Positions 42,383-50,589 of a stretch of 64,000 bases of DNA are shown one piece after another. The translations under genes and the position numbers were made by a program. The DNA comes from Zoogloea sp021286885. Lineage in GTDB: Bacteria > Pseudomonadota > Gammaproteobacteria > Burkholderiales > Rhodocyclaceae. The notes under the pieces were generated by a model, which saw only the letters and a program-made list of their open reading frames with translations, did no database searches and was not told where the DNA came from. The stretch is from NCBI RefSeq assembly GCF_041915215.1, contig NZ_JAYSBV010000002.1. One strand, given 5' to 3'. The first letter of the stretch is position 1; each line of letters begins with the position of its first letter.

Positions 42383-43353
42383 TCGAGCCTCACTCGGGGA
42401 TCCGCGAGGGTGTAGGAGATATCGGTCAGGATCAGCCCCAGGATATAGAGCACCGAACCGATGAACACCATGGCCCGTACCACCGGAAAATCCTGGGCAT
42501 TGATGGCATCAATGGTGTAACTCCCCAGGCCGGGAATGCCGAAAAAAGACTCCGAAATCAGACTCCCCATAAACAAGGTGGGAATCACCACCACCACCCC
42601 CGTGAGAATGGGAATCAGGGCATTACGCAACACATGCCGGAACAAAGCCTCCAGCTCCGACAAGCCCTTGGCCCGGGCCGTACGCACGTAATCCCGCCCC
42701 GCTTCTTCGAGAAACAGGGTGCGATACCAACGGCTGCTGCCACCAATCCCGGAAATCACCCCAATCACCACCGGCAGCACCAGAAAGCGCAGACTGTCTT
42801 CCGCCTGATAGCCTGAAATGGGCACCAGATGCCAGACTTTTGAAACCAGCCACTGGCCACCGATGATGTAGAACAGACCCGACACCGACATCATCAGCAC
42901 ACACAGCACCAGCCCTCCCGTATCCAGATAACTTCCCCGAAAAAACACCAGCAACAAGGCAAACGACACCGTCACCCACAAGCCCAACACAAAGGTCGGC
43001 AAGGCCAGGGCCAGGGAAGGGCCCATGCGCTCCCGGATTTCGGTCACGATGTCGCGCCCGTCGTCAGCCCGCCCAAAATCCAGGGCGAACATGCGTACCG
43101 ATTTATCAAAGAAGATGGTTCGGGTCAGCTTTTGGGCCCCTGCGGCATCTGCGTTGTAAAACAGGGGCTGGTCATACCCCCGCTCCACCTTCCAGCGCTG
43201 AATGGCTTCGGGGGTGACGCGCTTGGCGCCCAGCTGCATGCGGGCCATGTCATCGGGCGAATTCACCACGAAGAACAGCAAAAAGGTAAACAGGTTCACC
43301 CCGATCAGGATCAGGGGGGCATAGAGCAGACGGCGTATCAGATAGGCAAACAT
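42379..43353 (-). CDS. ABC transporter permease, peptide/nickel (OppB/DppB) family
   Basis: Partner permease of 324 residues. It starts with the family pattern MFAYLIRRLLYAPLILIGVNLFTFLLFFVV. It has a periplasmic loop with FALDFGRADDGRDIVTEIRERMGPSLALALP and the cytoplasmic EAA loop DYVRTARAKGLSELEALFRHVLRNALIPILT, and ends DPRVRLE as OppB-type proteins do. It is the first gene of a two-gene minus-strand unit, divergent from the GGDEF gene. Confidence 0.9.
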   Translation of the reverse strand: MFAYLIRRLLYAPLILIGVNLFTFLLFFVVNSPDDMARMQLGAKRVTPEAIQRWKVERGYDQPLFYNADAAGAQKLTRTIFFDKSVRMFALDFGRADDGRDIVTEIRERMGPSLALALPTFVLGLWVTVSFALLLVFFRGSYLDTGGLVLCVLMMSVSGLFYIIGGQWLVSKVWHLVPISGYQAEDSLRFLVLPVVIGVISGIGGSSRWYRTLFLEEAGRDYVRTARAKGLSELEALFRHVLRNALIPILTGVVVVIPTLFMGSLISESFFGIPGLGSYTIDAINAQDFPVVRAMVFIGSVLYILGLILTDISYTLADPRVRLE

Positions 43354-43480
43354 AGGCGTCTATCCTACTGGCCTGCGGGCCCCGGTGGAATCCCCCCGGG
43401 GAAAGCCCCCGCACTCCATGCCACTTCAGCTTGGGCGATTCGCGACGTTAATTGTTCCAACCAGAAGCTGGGCCCGTACC

Positions 43481-44602
43481 ATGACCGACCTTTCGGCGCT
43501 ACCCCCCTTTTTTCCTGCTCGCGCCATGCTCTTGCTGCATGGCGCAGAATTCCTGTCGCGGGAAAGGGATGTACGCGCCCTGTTCCGCACGACCGCGGAG
43601 TTTGCCACCCGCTATCTGGAGGGGCGCTTCGGGCTGCTCTTCTCGGTACGCTTTGTTCAGGCCGAGGCCTGCTGCGCCCTCATCGGCTGCTGCGTGGCCG
43701 ATGGCACCGAAACCCACTGGGACGAGGTTACGGTTCCCCAGGGGCTGCTGCCCATGGACCAGCTACTCCAGGACTGCATGCGCACAGACCAGGGTTACAC
43801 CCTGGAAAGCCTGGGCCAGGAATGGCGCCTCGCCTTTGCCATTGGCGAGTTCGGCGCCGCCCGCTGGGTACTGGAAATCCACACCACCCGCAAGCCCAGC
43901 CTACGTCGCTGCCAGGCCCTATCGCTCTTTCTGCGCTGCTTTGAAAATCAGCACCGCCAGTGGGAGCACACCAATCTGGATACCCTCACCCGGCTGCTCA
44001 ACCGCAAGACCTTCGATGACGACTTTGATCGCCTGATCCTGGCCGCCGAGGCTGCAGAACAGGCCAACCGGGAAGCAGGTGATCGCAGAGACTCCAGCCA
44101 CCACTTCCCGGCCCACCCCTGCTGGCTGGGGGTGGTCGACATCGATCATTTCAAACGTATCAATGACAACTACGGCCACCTGTTTGGCGACGAAGTGCTG
44201 CTTCGGGTGGCCGATTTGATGCGCCAGAGCTTTCGCAGCCAGGATAAATTGTTCCGTTTCGGGGGCGAGGAATTCGTCATCATGTTGCGCAACGTGCCCG
44301 AAGACAATGTGTGCGACACCTTCGATCGCTTCCGCCAAGCCGTTGAACACTACGACTTTCCCCAGGTCGGGCGCGTCACCTGCTCGGTGGGCTACTCCCG
44401 CATCGACCCCCAGATCGGCCCCGCCGAACTGCTCGGCCGGGCCGACGAAGCGCTTTACTTCTCCAAGGATCACGGCCGAAATCAGGTGAATGGTTTTGAC
44501 GATCTGGTCATGTCTGGCCTGCTGCAGCTCAAAGCACCCCCCGAAGTGGAAGTCAACGCAGCCGAAATGAATCAGGCCGACATCGACGAACTGTTCGGCT
44601 GA
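43481..44602 (+). CDS. GGDEF diguanylate cyclase
   Basis: Predicted cytoplasmic synthase of c-di-GMP. The 373 residues have an N-terminal GAF-like segment (about 15-155) without TM helices and a GGDEF domain from about 165 with the active site GGEEF at 261-265. An intact inhibitory I-site, RSQD, starts nine residues before it, and the substrate and metal block is VVDIDHFKRINDNYGHLFGDEVL. An insertion of about 25 residues (AEAAEQANREAGDRRDSSHH) interrupts the first helices of the domain. The protein ends NQADIDELFG, resembling the CheY-binding peptide at the FliM N-terminus. The ATG at 43481 is preferred over in-frame upstream codons. Confidence 0.9.
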   Translation: MTDLSALPPFFPARAMLLLHGAEFLSRERDVRALFRTTAEFATRYLEGRFGLLFSVRFVQAEACCALIGCCVADGTETHWDEVTVPQGLLPMDQLLQDCMRTDQGYTLESLGQEWRLAFAIGEFGAARWVLEIHTTRKPSLRRCQALSLFLRCFENQHRQWEHTNLDTLTRLLNRKTFDDDFDRLILAAEAAEQANREAGDRRDSSHHFPAHPCWLGVVDIDHFKRINDNYGHLFGDEVLLRVADLMRQSFRSQDKLFRFGGEEFVIMLRNVPEDNVCDTFDRFRQAVEHYDFPQVGRVTCSVGYSRIDPQIGPAELLGRADEALYFSKDHGRNQVNGFDDLVMSGLLQLKAPPEVEVNAAEMNQADIDELFG

Positions 44603-44626
44603 GCTTCGGCTGAACTTCGGCTGAAC
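44594..44626 (+). repeat. Three tandem 11-base repeats across the GGDEF stop codon
   Basis: TTCGGCTGAGC, TTCGGCTGAAC and TTCGGCTGAAC follow one another; the first contains the last two sense codons and the TGA stop. Confidence 0.85.
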
Positions 44627-44764
44627 AAAAACGAGCCCAGGGCAAGCTTTTGTCTCCCTCCGCCCCGTTTCCCCTCAAATGTGTCAAAATTCAGGGCTTT
44701 GCAGCATTTCATGGGCAGACCGGCCCAGACAATGCTCCCGATTTTGTTGACCAAAGAGCCCATC

Positions 44765-46270
44765 ATGTCTGATCAGACCACTTCCACCCCCCAGGATGAA
44801 AACCACCTGATCGCCGAACGCCGTCAGAAGCTCGCCGAATGGCGCGCCAGCGGCAAGGCGTATCCGAACGATTTCTCCCGGGAGAACACCGCCGGCAAAC
44901 TCGATGAATTCTATGGCGAGAAATCCGCCGAAGAACTCGACGCTCTGCCCGTGGAAGTGAAAGTGGCCGGCCGCATGATGCTGCGCCGCGTGATGGGCAA
45001 GGCCAGCTTCGCCACCCTGCAGGATGTGTCTGGCCGCATCCAGGTGTACGTGACCCGCGACGGCGTGGGCGAAGAAGTCTATGCCGACTTCAAGCGCTGG
45101 GACATCGGCGACATCCTTGGCGTGGTGGGCACCCTGTTCCGCACCAAGACCGGCGAACTGTCGATCAAGTGCACCGAAGTGCGCCTCCTCACCAAGAGCC
45201 TGCGCCCCCTGCCCGACAAGTTCCACGGCCTGACCGATACCGAAACCAAGTATCGCCAGCGCTACGTTGATCTGATGATGAACGAGGACTCCCGCCGCAC
45301 CTTCGTGGCCCGCAGCCGCCTCGTCCAGTCCATCCGCAACTACATGACCGGGCACCACTTCCTCGAAGTCGAAACCCCGATGATGCACCCCATCCCCGGC
45401 GGCGCCTCGGCCAAGCCCTTCACCACCCACCACAACGCCCTCGACATGGAACTCTTCCTGCGCATCGCGCCGGAGCTGTACCTGAAGCGGCTGGTGGTCG
45501 GCGGCTTTGAAAAGGTCTTCGAGATCAACCGCAACTTCCGCAACGAAGGCCTCTCCCCGCGCCACAACCCCGAATTCACCATGATGGAGTTCTACGAGGC
45601 CTACGCGGACTACCGCAGCCTGATGGACTTCACCGAAGGCCTGCTGCGCCACGCCGCTCGGGAAGCCCTGGGCACCGAAGTATTCCAGTACCAGGGCCGC
45701 GAGCTCGACCTGTCCAAGCCCTTCCACCGCCTCACCATCGTCCAGGCCATCCGCAAGTACCATCCGGGCTTCACCGAAGAGCAACTGCGCGACGCCGAGT
45801 GGATCAAAGCCAAGATCAAGGCCTTTGGCGAGAGCGTCAAGCCGGGCGGCCTGGGCAGCCTGCAGCTCCAGCTGTTTGAAGCCTGCACCGAAGCCGACCT
45901 GTGGGAACCCACCTTCATCATCGACTACCCGGTGGAAGTGAGCCCCCTGGCCCGCGCCTCCGACAGCGACCCGGAAATCACCGAGCGCTTCGAGCTGTTC
46001 ATCGTGGGCCGTGAAATCGCCAACGGCTTCTCCGAGCTGAACGACCCCGAAGATCAAGCCGCCCGCTTCCACGCCCAAGTGGCCGCCAAGGATGCCGGCG
46101 ACGAAGAAGCCATGTTCTTTGACGCCGACTACATCCGCGCCCTTGAATACGGCCTGCCCCCGACCGGTGGCTGCGGTATCGGCATCGACCGGCTGGTGAT
46201 GCTGCTCACCGACAGCCCCGCGATCCGCGACGTGATCCTGTTCCCGCAGATGCGCCGCGTGACCGAGTAA
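44765..46270 (+). CDS. lysS: Lysyl-tRNA synthetase, class II
   Basis: Charges tRNA-Lys in the cytoplasm. The 501 residues show the N-terminal OB-fold anticodon domain (VAGRMMLRRVMGKASFATLQDVSGRIQVYV) and the class II motifs: motif 1 near EVETPMMHPIPGGASAKPF, motif 2 FEINRNFRNEGLSPRHNPEFTMMEFYEAY, motif 3 GCGIGIDRLVMLLTDSPAIRDVILFP. Length fits E. coli LysS (505). The start at 44765 gives MSDQTTSTPQDENHLIAERR; an upstream in-frame ATG at 44681 has no homologous sequence. A hairpin follows 50 bases after the stop. Confidence 0.97.
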   Translation: MSDQTTSTPQDENHLIAERRQKLAEWRASGKAYPNDFSRENTAGKLDEFYGEKSAEELDALPVEVKVAGRMMLRRVMGKASFATLQDVSGRIQVYVTRDGVGEEVYADFKRWDIGDILGVVGTLFRTKTGELSIKCTEVRLLTKSLRPLPDKFHGLTDTETKYRQRYVDLMMNEDSRRTFVARSRLVQSIRNYMTGHHFLEVETPMMHPIPGGASAKPFTTHHNALDMELFLRIAPELYLKRLVVGGFEKVFEINRNFRNEGLSPRHNPEFTMMEFYEAYADYRSLMDFTEGLLRHAAREALGTEVFQYQGRELDLSKPFHRLTIVQAIRKYHPGFTEEQLRDAEWIKAKIKAFGESVKPGGLGSLQLQLFEACTEADLWEPTFIIDYPVEVSPLARASDSDPEITERFELFIVGREIANGFSELNDPEDQAARFHAQVAAKDAGDEEAMFFDADYIRALEYGLPPTGGCGIGIDRLVMLLTDSPAIRDVILFPQMRRVTE

Positions 46271-46585
46271 GAAATATCACTGGGCCGCGCCAGCCCTACG
46301 CACACATTAGCGCTCACCCGTGGAGCCTGCCTGTCCCAGCGGCGGGCAGGCTCCACGTCCGTATGGGCGCCCTTTTTCAGGCCCACGGCGCAGAACACAC
46401 CACACACGCCCAAAACATTCGCGCAATTCATCCCGTCATTGCGCGGGGATCTGCTAGCATAGTAAGACTTGGTTTTTCCGCTCCCATCGGGATTGCACCT
46501 TCCAAGTCTGCAGCACAGTTGTTCAACCGCAAGTCCAGGCGCCTTTGCCATCCATTCCCCGCACAGCGCCCCGAATTCACGATCC
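46271..46585. other. Non-coding gap between lysS and the H-NS-like gene
   Basis: Holds a 37-base hairpin at 46320-46356 and an AT-richer stretch around 46435-46490 (GATCTGCTAGCATAGTAAGAC) that probably includes the promoter of the H-NS-like gene. I found no convincing -35 and no credible coding frame. Confidence 0.5.
46320..46356 (+). terminator. Hairpin after lysS
   Basis: GTGGAGCCTGCC / GGCAGGCTCCAC, 12-base perfect arms with a 13-base loop; no T run, so termination would be inefficient or Rho-assisted. Confidence 0.5.
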
Positions 46586-46990
46586 ATGACCCCACTGAAG
46601 TCCTATTCGCTTCCCGAACTCGAAGAGCTGGCCCTGCGCATCCAGGCCGAGATCATCAAGCGCGAAGAGGAAGAAGCAGAAAAGATTCGCCAAGCCCTGG
46701 CCGAAGCTGAAGCCGCTGCCGAGCGCGCCCGTCAGGAAGCCATTGCTGCAGCTGCTGCTGAAGCAGCCCGCCTCGCCGCCGAAAAAGAAGCTGCCGCACA
46801 AAAGGCCGCCGCTGCCCAGCCCGTCCGCTACATGCATCCATCCAACCGAGCGCTCACTTGGTCTGGCGTGGGGCCGCGCCCCGAATGGATCAGCGCCTGG
46901 CTGGCCACTGGCGGCACCTTGTATGCCCTTGAAGTGGCTGCAGAAAAGCTCGCGCCACGCCCCATCCCCGAAAGCCTGCGACCCCGCTGA
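46586..46990 (+). CDS. H-NS-family nucleoid protein with altered DNA-binding loop
   Basis: Predicted oligomerising DNA-binding protein of 134 residues. Residues 5-75 form a long charged, then alanine-rich coiled coil (SYSLPELEELALRIQAEIIK). The C-terminal H-NS domain is recognisable: YMHPSNRALTWSGVGPRPEWI then SAWLATGGTL. In H-NS proteins the loop after TW(S/T)G normally reads QGR or RGR, whose arginine enters the AT-rich minor groove; here it is VGPRP. DNA specificity may therefore be weaker or different. The start ATG at 46586 is chosen from homology. Confidence 0.82.
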   Translation: MTPLKSYSLPELEELALRIQAEIIKREEEEAEKIRQALAEAEAAAERARQEAIAAAAAEAARLAAEKEAAAQKAAAAQPVRYMHPSNRALTWSGVGPRPEWISAWLATGGTLYALEVAAEKLAPRPIPESLRPR

Positions 46991-47000
46991 TGCCACACCC

Positions 47001-47022
47001 CGCCGGGCACTGGCGCCCGGCG
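47001..47022. terminator. Hairpin between the convergent H-NS-like and thioesterase genes
   Basis: CGCCGGGC / GCCCGGCG with a 6-base loop, 11 bases after the H-NS-like stop. The T run is poor in both directions. Confidence 0.5.
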
Positions 47023-47040
47023 AGTATCTTCACTCAGCCC

Positions 47041-47538
47041 TCAGCGATTACCTTGGCCCATGCCGTCGCGCAGGGCCTCATAGCGCTGCTCCAGCTCGCG
47101 CCGTAGCTCGCGCCGGGCTACCGCCGCCGTATGGCGGCGTTTTTCATCGGGCGTGAAAGGGCGCAGGGGTGGCACCGGCACGGTCTTGCCTTCATCATTC
47201 ACCGCCACCATCGTGAAGAAACAGCTATTGGCGTGGCGCACCACCTGGGTGCGAATGTCTTCAGCCAGCACCTTCACGCCCACTTCCATGGATGAAGTGC
47301 CGGTGTAATTCACCGAAGCCAGAAAGGTGACCAGCTCGCCCACATGAATGGGCTGGCGGAACATCACCTGATCCACCGAAAGCGTCACCACATAGCGCGC
47401 CGCATACCGGCTCGCGCAGGCATAGGCCACCTGATCCAGCAGCTTGAGGATCGCACCACCGTGCACATTCCCCGAAAAATTGGCCATGTCGGGGGTCATC
47501 AGCACCGTCATGGTGAGTTGATGGGCGGGAAGATTCAT
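47041..47538 (-). CDS. Acyl-CoA thioesterase, hotdog fold (YciA/ACOT type)
   Basis: Hydrolyses acyl-CoA to free acid and CoA. The 165 residues have the hotdog core with the catalytic segment MANFSGNVHGGAILKLLDQVAYACASRYA and the strand VTLSVDQVMFRQPIHVGELVTFLASVNYTGTSSMEVGVKV. A C-terminal helical extension ending EQRYEALRDGMGQGNR is typical of the acyl-CoA hydrolase subfamily. The start at 47538 follows TGGAGT. Substrate chain length is not predictable. It is convergent with the H-NS-like gene. Confidence 0.9.
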   Translation of the reverse strand: MNLPAHQLTMTVLMTPDMANFSGNVHGGAILKLLDQVAYACASRYAARYVVTLSVDQVMFRQPIHVGELVTFLASVNYTGTSSMEVGVKVLAEDIRTQVVRHANSCFFTMVAVNDEGKTVPVPPLRPFTPDEKRRHTAAVARRELRRELEQRYEALRDGMGQGNR

Positions 47539-47733
47539 TTTCTTATACTCCAGGCAGCCACCTGCGAGGGCGCTGCACGACAGGATTGCACGGACACCGA
47601 CCCACCACGGGCCAGTGACACCATCAAGCATTATGCATACCAGGTCGAGGAAGGAGTTCCACCCGGCAGCCCCACGCAGCATGCGAGGCCAAGATGACAC
47701 CGGGACAGGATAAACAAAGGACGCGCAACAAAC

Positions 47734-47766
47734 AAAAAGGCCCGGAGCAATGCCCCAGGCCTTTTT
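47734..47766 (-). terminator. Terminator of tRNA-Tyr
   Basis: AAAAAGGCC / GGCCTTTTT with additional GC pairs inside, 11 bases beyond the tRNA 3' end; T run on the minus strand. Confidence 0.85.
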
Positions 47767-47776
47767 GAAGAATTCG

Positions 47777-47861
47777 TGGTGGAGGGAGAAGGATTCGAAC
47801 CTTCGAAGGCTGTGCCGTCAGATTTACAGTCTGATCCCTTTGACCGCTCGGGAATCCCTCC
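47777..47861 (-). tRNA. tRNA-Tyr (anticodon GTA)
   Basis: On the minus strand 85 bases fold as a class II tRNA: acceptor GGAGGGA with TCCCTCC, anticodon loop CTGTAAA containing GTA, long variable arm as expected for bacterial tRNA-Tyr, T arm with TTCGAAT, discriminator A and encoded CCA. It stands alone, with its own promoter and terminator. Confidence 0.97.
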
Positions 47862-47905
47862 ACTGTCTTGCAAGGCAGCTAAAGCCGCTGCCTGAAGAGG
47901 TGTTA

Positions 47906-47933
47906 ATTATAGCGCAGTTACCGGTTTAGTCCA
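47906..47933 (-). promoter_or_regulatory. Promoter of tRNA-Tyr
   Basis: On the minus strand a perfect TATAAT (47906-47911) with TGGACT (47928-47933) 16 bases upstream, about 45 bases before the mature tRNA 5' end. Confidence 0.75.
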
Positions 47934-47998
47934 GAAATTTTTAACCGCTCCGCGTCGAAACGCGCAAAATTCCGGGTTTAAGCTTGCCCCATCGCCCC

Positions 47999-48856
47999 AT
48001 GTTCCGGTTTTCCATGCCCGCCTCAGCCCCGAGGCTGACTGCTTTTCTCATGCCCGCCCTGCTGGCCATGACCCCCGCAGCCCAGGCCCAGACGGCCCGC
48101 CCGGTGCCCGGCGGCATTGCCGACATTCTGCTGCCGGCCAGCAGCACCCGACCCGAGGCCCGGCTGGGAGACAAGCCGGTGCTGGTGCGGCAGGAACCCG
48201 ACGGCTGGCATGCCTGGGTGGGGATTCCACTGGATACGCCTCCCGGGCGGCTGGAGCTCCAGCTCGGCAAGGGGCCGGAGGCCCGCATCCTGCCCTTCGA
48301 GGTCCAGCCCCACAGCTACCCGGTACAGCGCCTGAGCATCAAAAACCCCCGCCTCGTCACCCCCAACCCGGAAGACGAGTTGCGCATCCTGGCCGATGGG
48401 GCTGTTCTGCGGGAGGCCCGGGAAACCTTCGACCCCCGCCGGGAAGCCCGCCTGCCCCTGGCCTTGCCCGCCCAGGGGCGGCTGTCGAGCCGCTTCGGGC
48501 TGCAGCGCTTCTTTAATGGCCAGCCCCGGGCGCCCCATAGCGGGCTGGACGTGGCGGTGCCCAGCGGCACGCCGGTACGCGCCCCAGCCGATGGGGTGGT
48601 GAACCAGGTGGGCGACTATTACTTCAACGGACTCACGGTGTTTGTAGACCACGGCCAGGGGCTGGTGAGCATGGTGTGCCACCTCTCACGCAGCCGGGTA
48701 CGACCCGGAGATACGGTGCGCCAGGGGGATGTGCTGGGGGATTCGGGCCAGAGCGGGCGGGCCACCGGCCCGCACCTGCACTGGAGCATGTACCTCAACG
48801 GTACGGCGGTGGACCCGCAGCTCCTGCTCAGCTCCGGCCCTGGGCCAGCGCGTTGA
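47999..48856 (+). CDS. M23 (LytM-type) peptidoglycan endopeptidase
   Basis: Exported metallopeptidase or LytM-domain protein acting on peptidoglycan in the periplasm. The 285-residue precursor has a signal peptide ending near PAAQA and an N-terminal beta domain of about 120 residues. The C-terminal LytM domain has its zinc ligands intact: HSGLD (HxxxD) in PRAPHSGLDVAVPSGTPV, and HLH in GRATGPHLHWSMY. Complete ligands suggest real hydrolase activity rather than an EnvC-like activator. The ATG at 47999 is chosen; 48014 is possible. Its 3' end overlaps the convergent tcdA gene by 29 bases. Confidence 0.9.
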   Translation: MFRFSMPASAPRLTAFLMPALLAMTPAAQAQTARPVPGGIADILLPASSTRPEARLGDKPVLVRQEPDGWHAWVGIPLDTPPGRLELQLGKGPEARILPFEVQPHSYPVQRLSIKNPRLVTPNPEDELRILADGAVLREARETFDPRREARLPLALPAQGRLSSRFGLQRFFNGQPRAPHSGLDVAVPSGTPVRAPADGVVNQVGDYYFNGLTVFVDHGQGLVSMVCHLSRSRVRPGDTVRQGDVLGDSGQSGRATGPHLHWSMYLNGTAVDPQLLLSSGPGPAR

Positions 48857-49613
48857 GGGCCCGGGCGGCGGCGAACATGCCCACCGTGGCGGTCACGGTG
48901 ACCACCGAGCCGAAGCCCGCACAATTGAGCCCCGCCGGGCCGCTGGGCACGGCGCAACTGGTATCCGGCGCCGGATAGCGCAGGGGCTCGGTGGAATACA
49001 CCGCCTCCACCCCGAACTTGCGCTTGGGGTCGCGGGTGAAACCATGGGCCTTGCGCAACTGGCCCCGCACCTTGGAGAGGAGCGGATCCTGGATGGTGCG
49101 CGACAAATCATCCACCAGAATGCGGGTCGGGTCGATCTGCCCCCCCGCCGCACCGCAGGTCACAATCGGCAACTTGCGCTCGGCACAAAAGGCGATCATC
49201 ACCACCTTGACCCGCACCGCATCAATGGCGTCGATCACGTAATCAAACCCCTGGTCGAGGAGTTGGGCAGCGTTGTCCACCGTCACAAAATCATCCACCA
49301 GATCCACCCGGCACAGGGGGTTGTAGCTAGCGATGCGGGCCTGCATGGCCTCCACCTTGGCCTGCCCGAGGGTGGCCTCGGTGGCGTGGATCTGGCGGTT
49401 CAGATTGGATTCGGCCACATGATCCAGGTCGATCAGGGTCAGCCGCCCCAGGCCACTGCGGGCCAGGGCCTCTGCCGCCCAGGAGCCAACCCCACCAATC
49501 CCGACCACCGCCACATGGGCGGCAGCCAGACGCCCACGCCCGTCTTCGCCGTAGAGCCGGCCTATCCCGCCAAAGCGTCGGGCGTCCACGTCAACCACTG
49601 CACCACCACTCAT
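48828..49613 (-). CDS. tcdA: tRNA threonylcarbamoyladenosine dehydratase (TcdA/CsdL, ThiF family)
   Basis: ATP-dependent E1-like enzyme that cyclises t6A37 of tRNA to ct6A. The 261 residues have the nucleotide-binding motif VAVVGIGGVGSWAAEALARSG and the block LIDLDHVAESNLNRQIHA, in which ESNLNRQIHA distinguishes TcdA from MoeB/ThiF. The DYVIDAIDAVRVKV and RDPKRKFGVEAVYSTE segments also fit. It starts within an ATGA overlap with the upstream hydrolase gene, and its last 29 bases overlap the end of the convergent M23 gene. Confidence 0.93.
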   Translation of the reverse strand: MSGGAVVDVDARRFGGIGRLYGEDGRGRLAAAHVAVVGIGGVGSWAAEALARSGLGRLTLIDLDHVAESNLNRQIHATEATLGQAKVEAMQARIASYNPLCRVDLVDDFVTVDNAAQLLDQGFDYVIDAIDAVRVKVVMIAFCAERKLPIVTCGAAGGQIDPTRILVDDLSRTIQDPLLSKVRGQLRKAHGFTRDPKRKFGVEAVYSTEPLRYPAPDTSCAVPSGPAGLNCAGFGSVVTVTATVGMFAAARALNALAQGRS

Positions 49614-50557
49614 TTGCTACGGGCCCCCAGCCAGAAATCCAGCCCCTGGGCATTCAGCTCCACATCCAGCCCGAGGATCTGGCGCCAGCGGGCCTCATCC
49701 ACCGTCCAGCCCTGGCGCTGGGCTTCTTCGGCCACCAGGGCCCAGATATCGGCCTCAATGGCGTCCTTGCGCCCGTCGGTGAGGGCCTCATGGCGCTCGG
49801 CAATGGCCACATGGGCATCGATCAGGCGATGCAGATCCGCCGCCAGCCGGGGCACGTCCTGCACCTCGGCGTAGTGGGTGAGATACATGGCGCGGGGCTG
49901 CTCGGCCTCCATCCGCGCCACCGAGGCGTGCATGGCCAGGGGGTCGAACTGGACGGGCGAAGTGGTCGGAAAAATGCTCGGCCGCCCGGCCACGTCCAGG
50001 GTGCGGTAAGACAGCCCGCAGGTGTCGCCGGTAAAGAAGCTGCGGCTGCCGGTATCCAGGTAGCAGACGTGGTGCAGCGCGTGGCCCGGCGTGTCGAACA
50101 CCCGGAACACCCGGCCAGCCAGCGCAAACTCCAGCCCGTCGGTGGCTTCGATGATGCGCCCGGCGGGCACCGGAATCAGGGTGCCATACAGCGCCCGGGC
50201 CCGCGCCTCGCCATACACCCCACACACGCCGGCAAACAGCTTGGCCGGATCAATCATGTGGCGTGCGCCCCGGGGATGCACCACCAGCCGGGCATTCGGA
50301 AACGCCTGCATGAAGGCCCCCGCCCCACCCGCGTGATCCAGGTGAATATGGGTGAGCAGCACATAATCCACCGCCTCCGCTCCCAGCCCCAGCGCTGCCA
50401 GGGCGGCCTGCACCGGCGCCAGGCTCTCGTTGTTGCCCGTATCCACAATCGCCACCCGGCCCGCTTCCACCACCAGATGAATGGCGGCCACATCCTCGCC
50501 GGTATAGAGGGAATCCACCGCATGGATCCCGTACTCGAACGCCCTGAGCCCGTGCAT
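49610..50557 (-). CDS. Metallo-beta-lactamase-fold hydrolase
   Basis: Zinc hydrolase of 315 residues with the signature THIHLDHAGGAGAF (HxHxDH), further ligands in the FDTPGHALHH and FTGDTCGLSY segments, and a C-terminal helical region. It resembles glyoxalase II-like and lactonase-like proteins, but the substrate is unknown. The ATG at 50557 has GGAG six bases upstream; a TTG at 50587 would add ten residues. It lies between a LysR regulator gene and tcdA on the same strand. Confidence 0.85.
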   Translation of the reverse strand: MHGLRAFEYGIHAVDSLYTGEDVAAIHLVVEAGRVAIVDTGNNESLAPVQAALAALGLGAEAVDYVLLTHIHLDHAGGAGAFMQAFPNARLVVHPRGARHMIDPAKLFAGVCGVYGEARARALYGTLIPVPAGRIIEATDGLEFALAGRVFRVFDTPGHALHHVCYLDTGSRSFFTGDTCGLSYRTLDVAGRPSIFPTTSPVQFDPLAMHASVARMEAEQPRAMYLTHYAEVQDVPRLAADLHRLIDAHVAIAERHEALTDGRKDAIEADIWALVAEEAQRQGWTVDEARWRQILGLDVELNAQGLDFWLGARSK

Positions 50558-50589
50558 CAGCTGCTCCGTGTGATCAAAAGGAAGCAATT

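Noticed and set aside
46728..46815. GCTGCT-rich repeat in the H-NS-like gene as a possible microsatellite
   Set aside because: It is the alanine-rich coiled coil of the protein with varied codons, not a perfect repeat.
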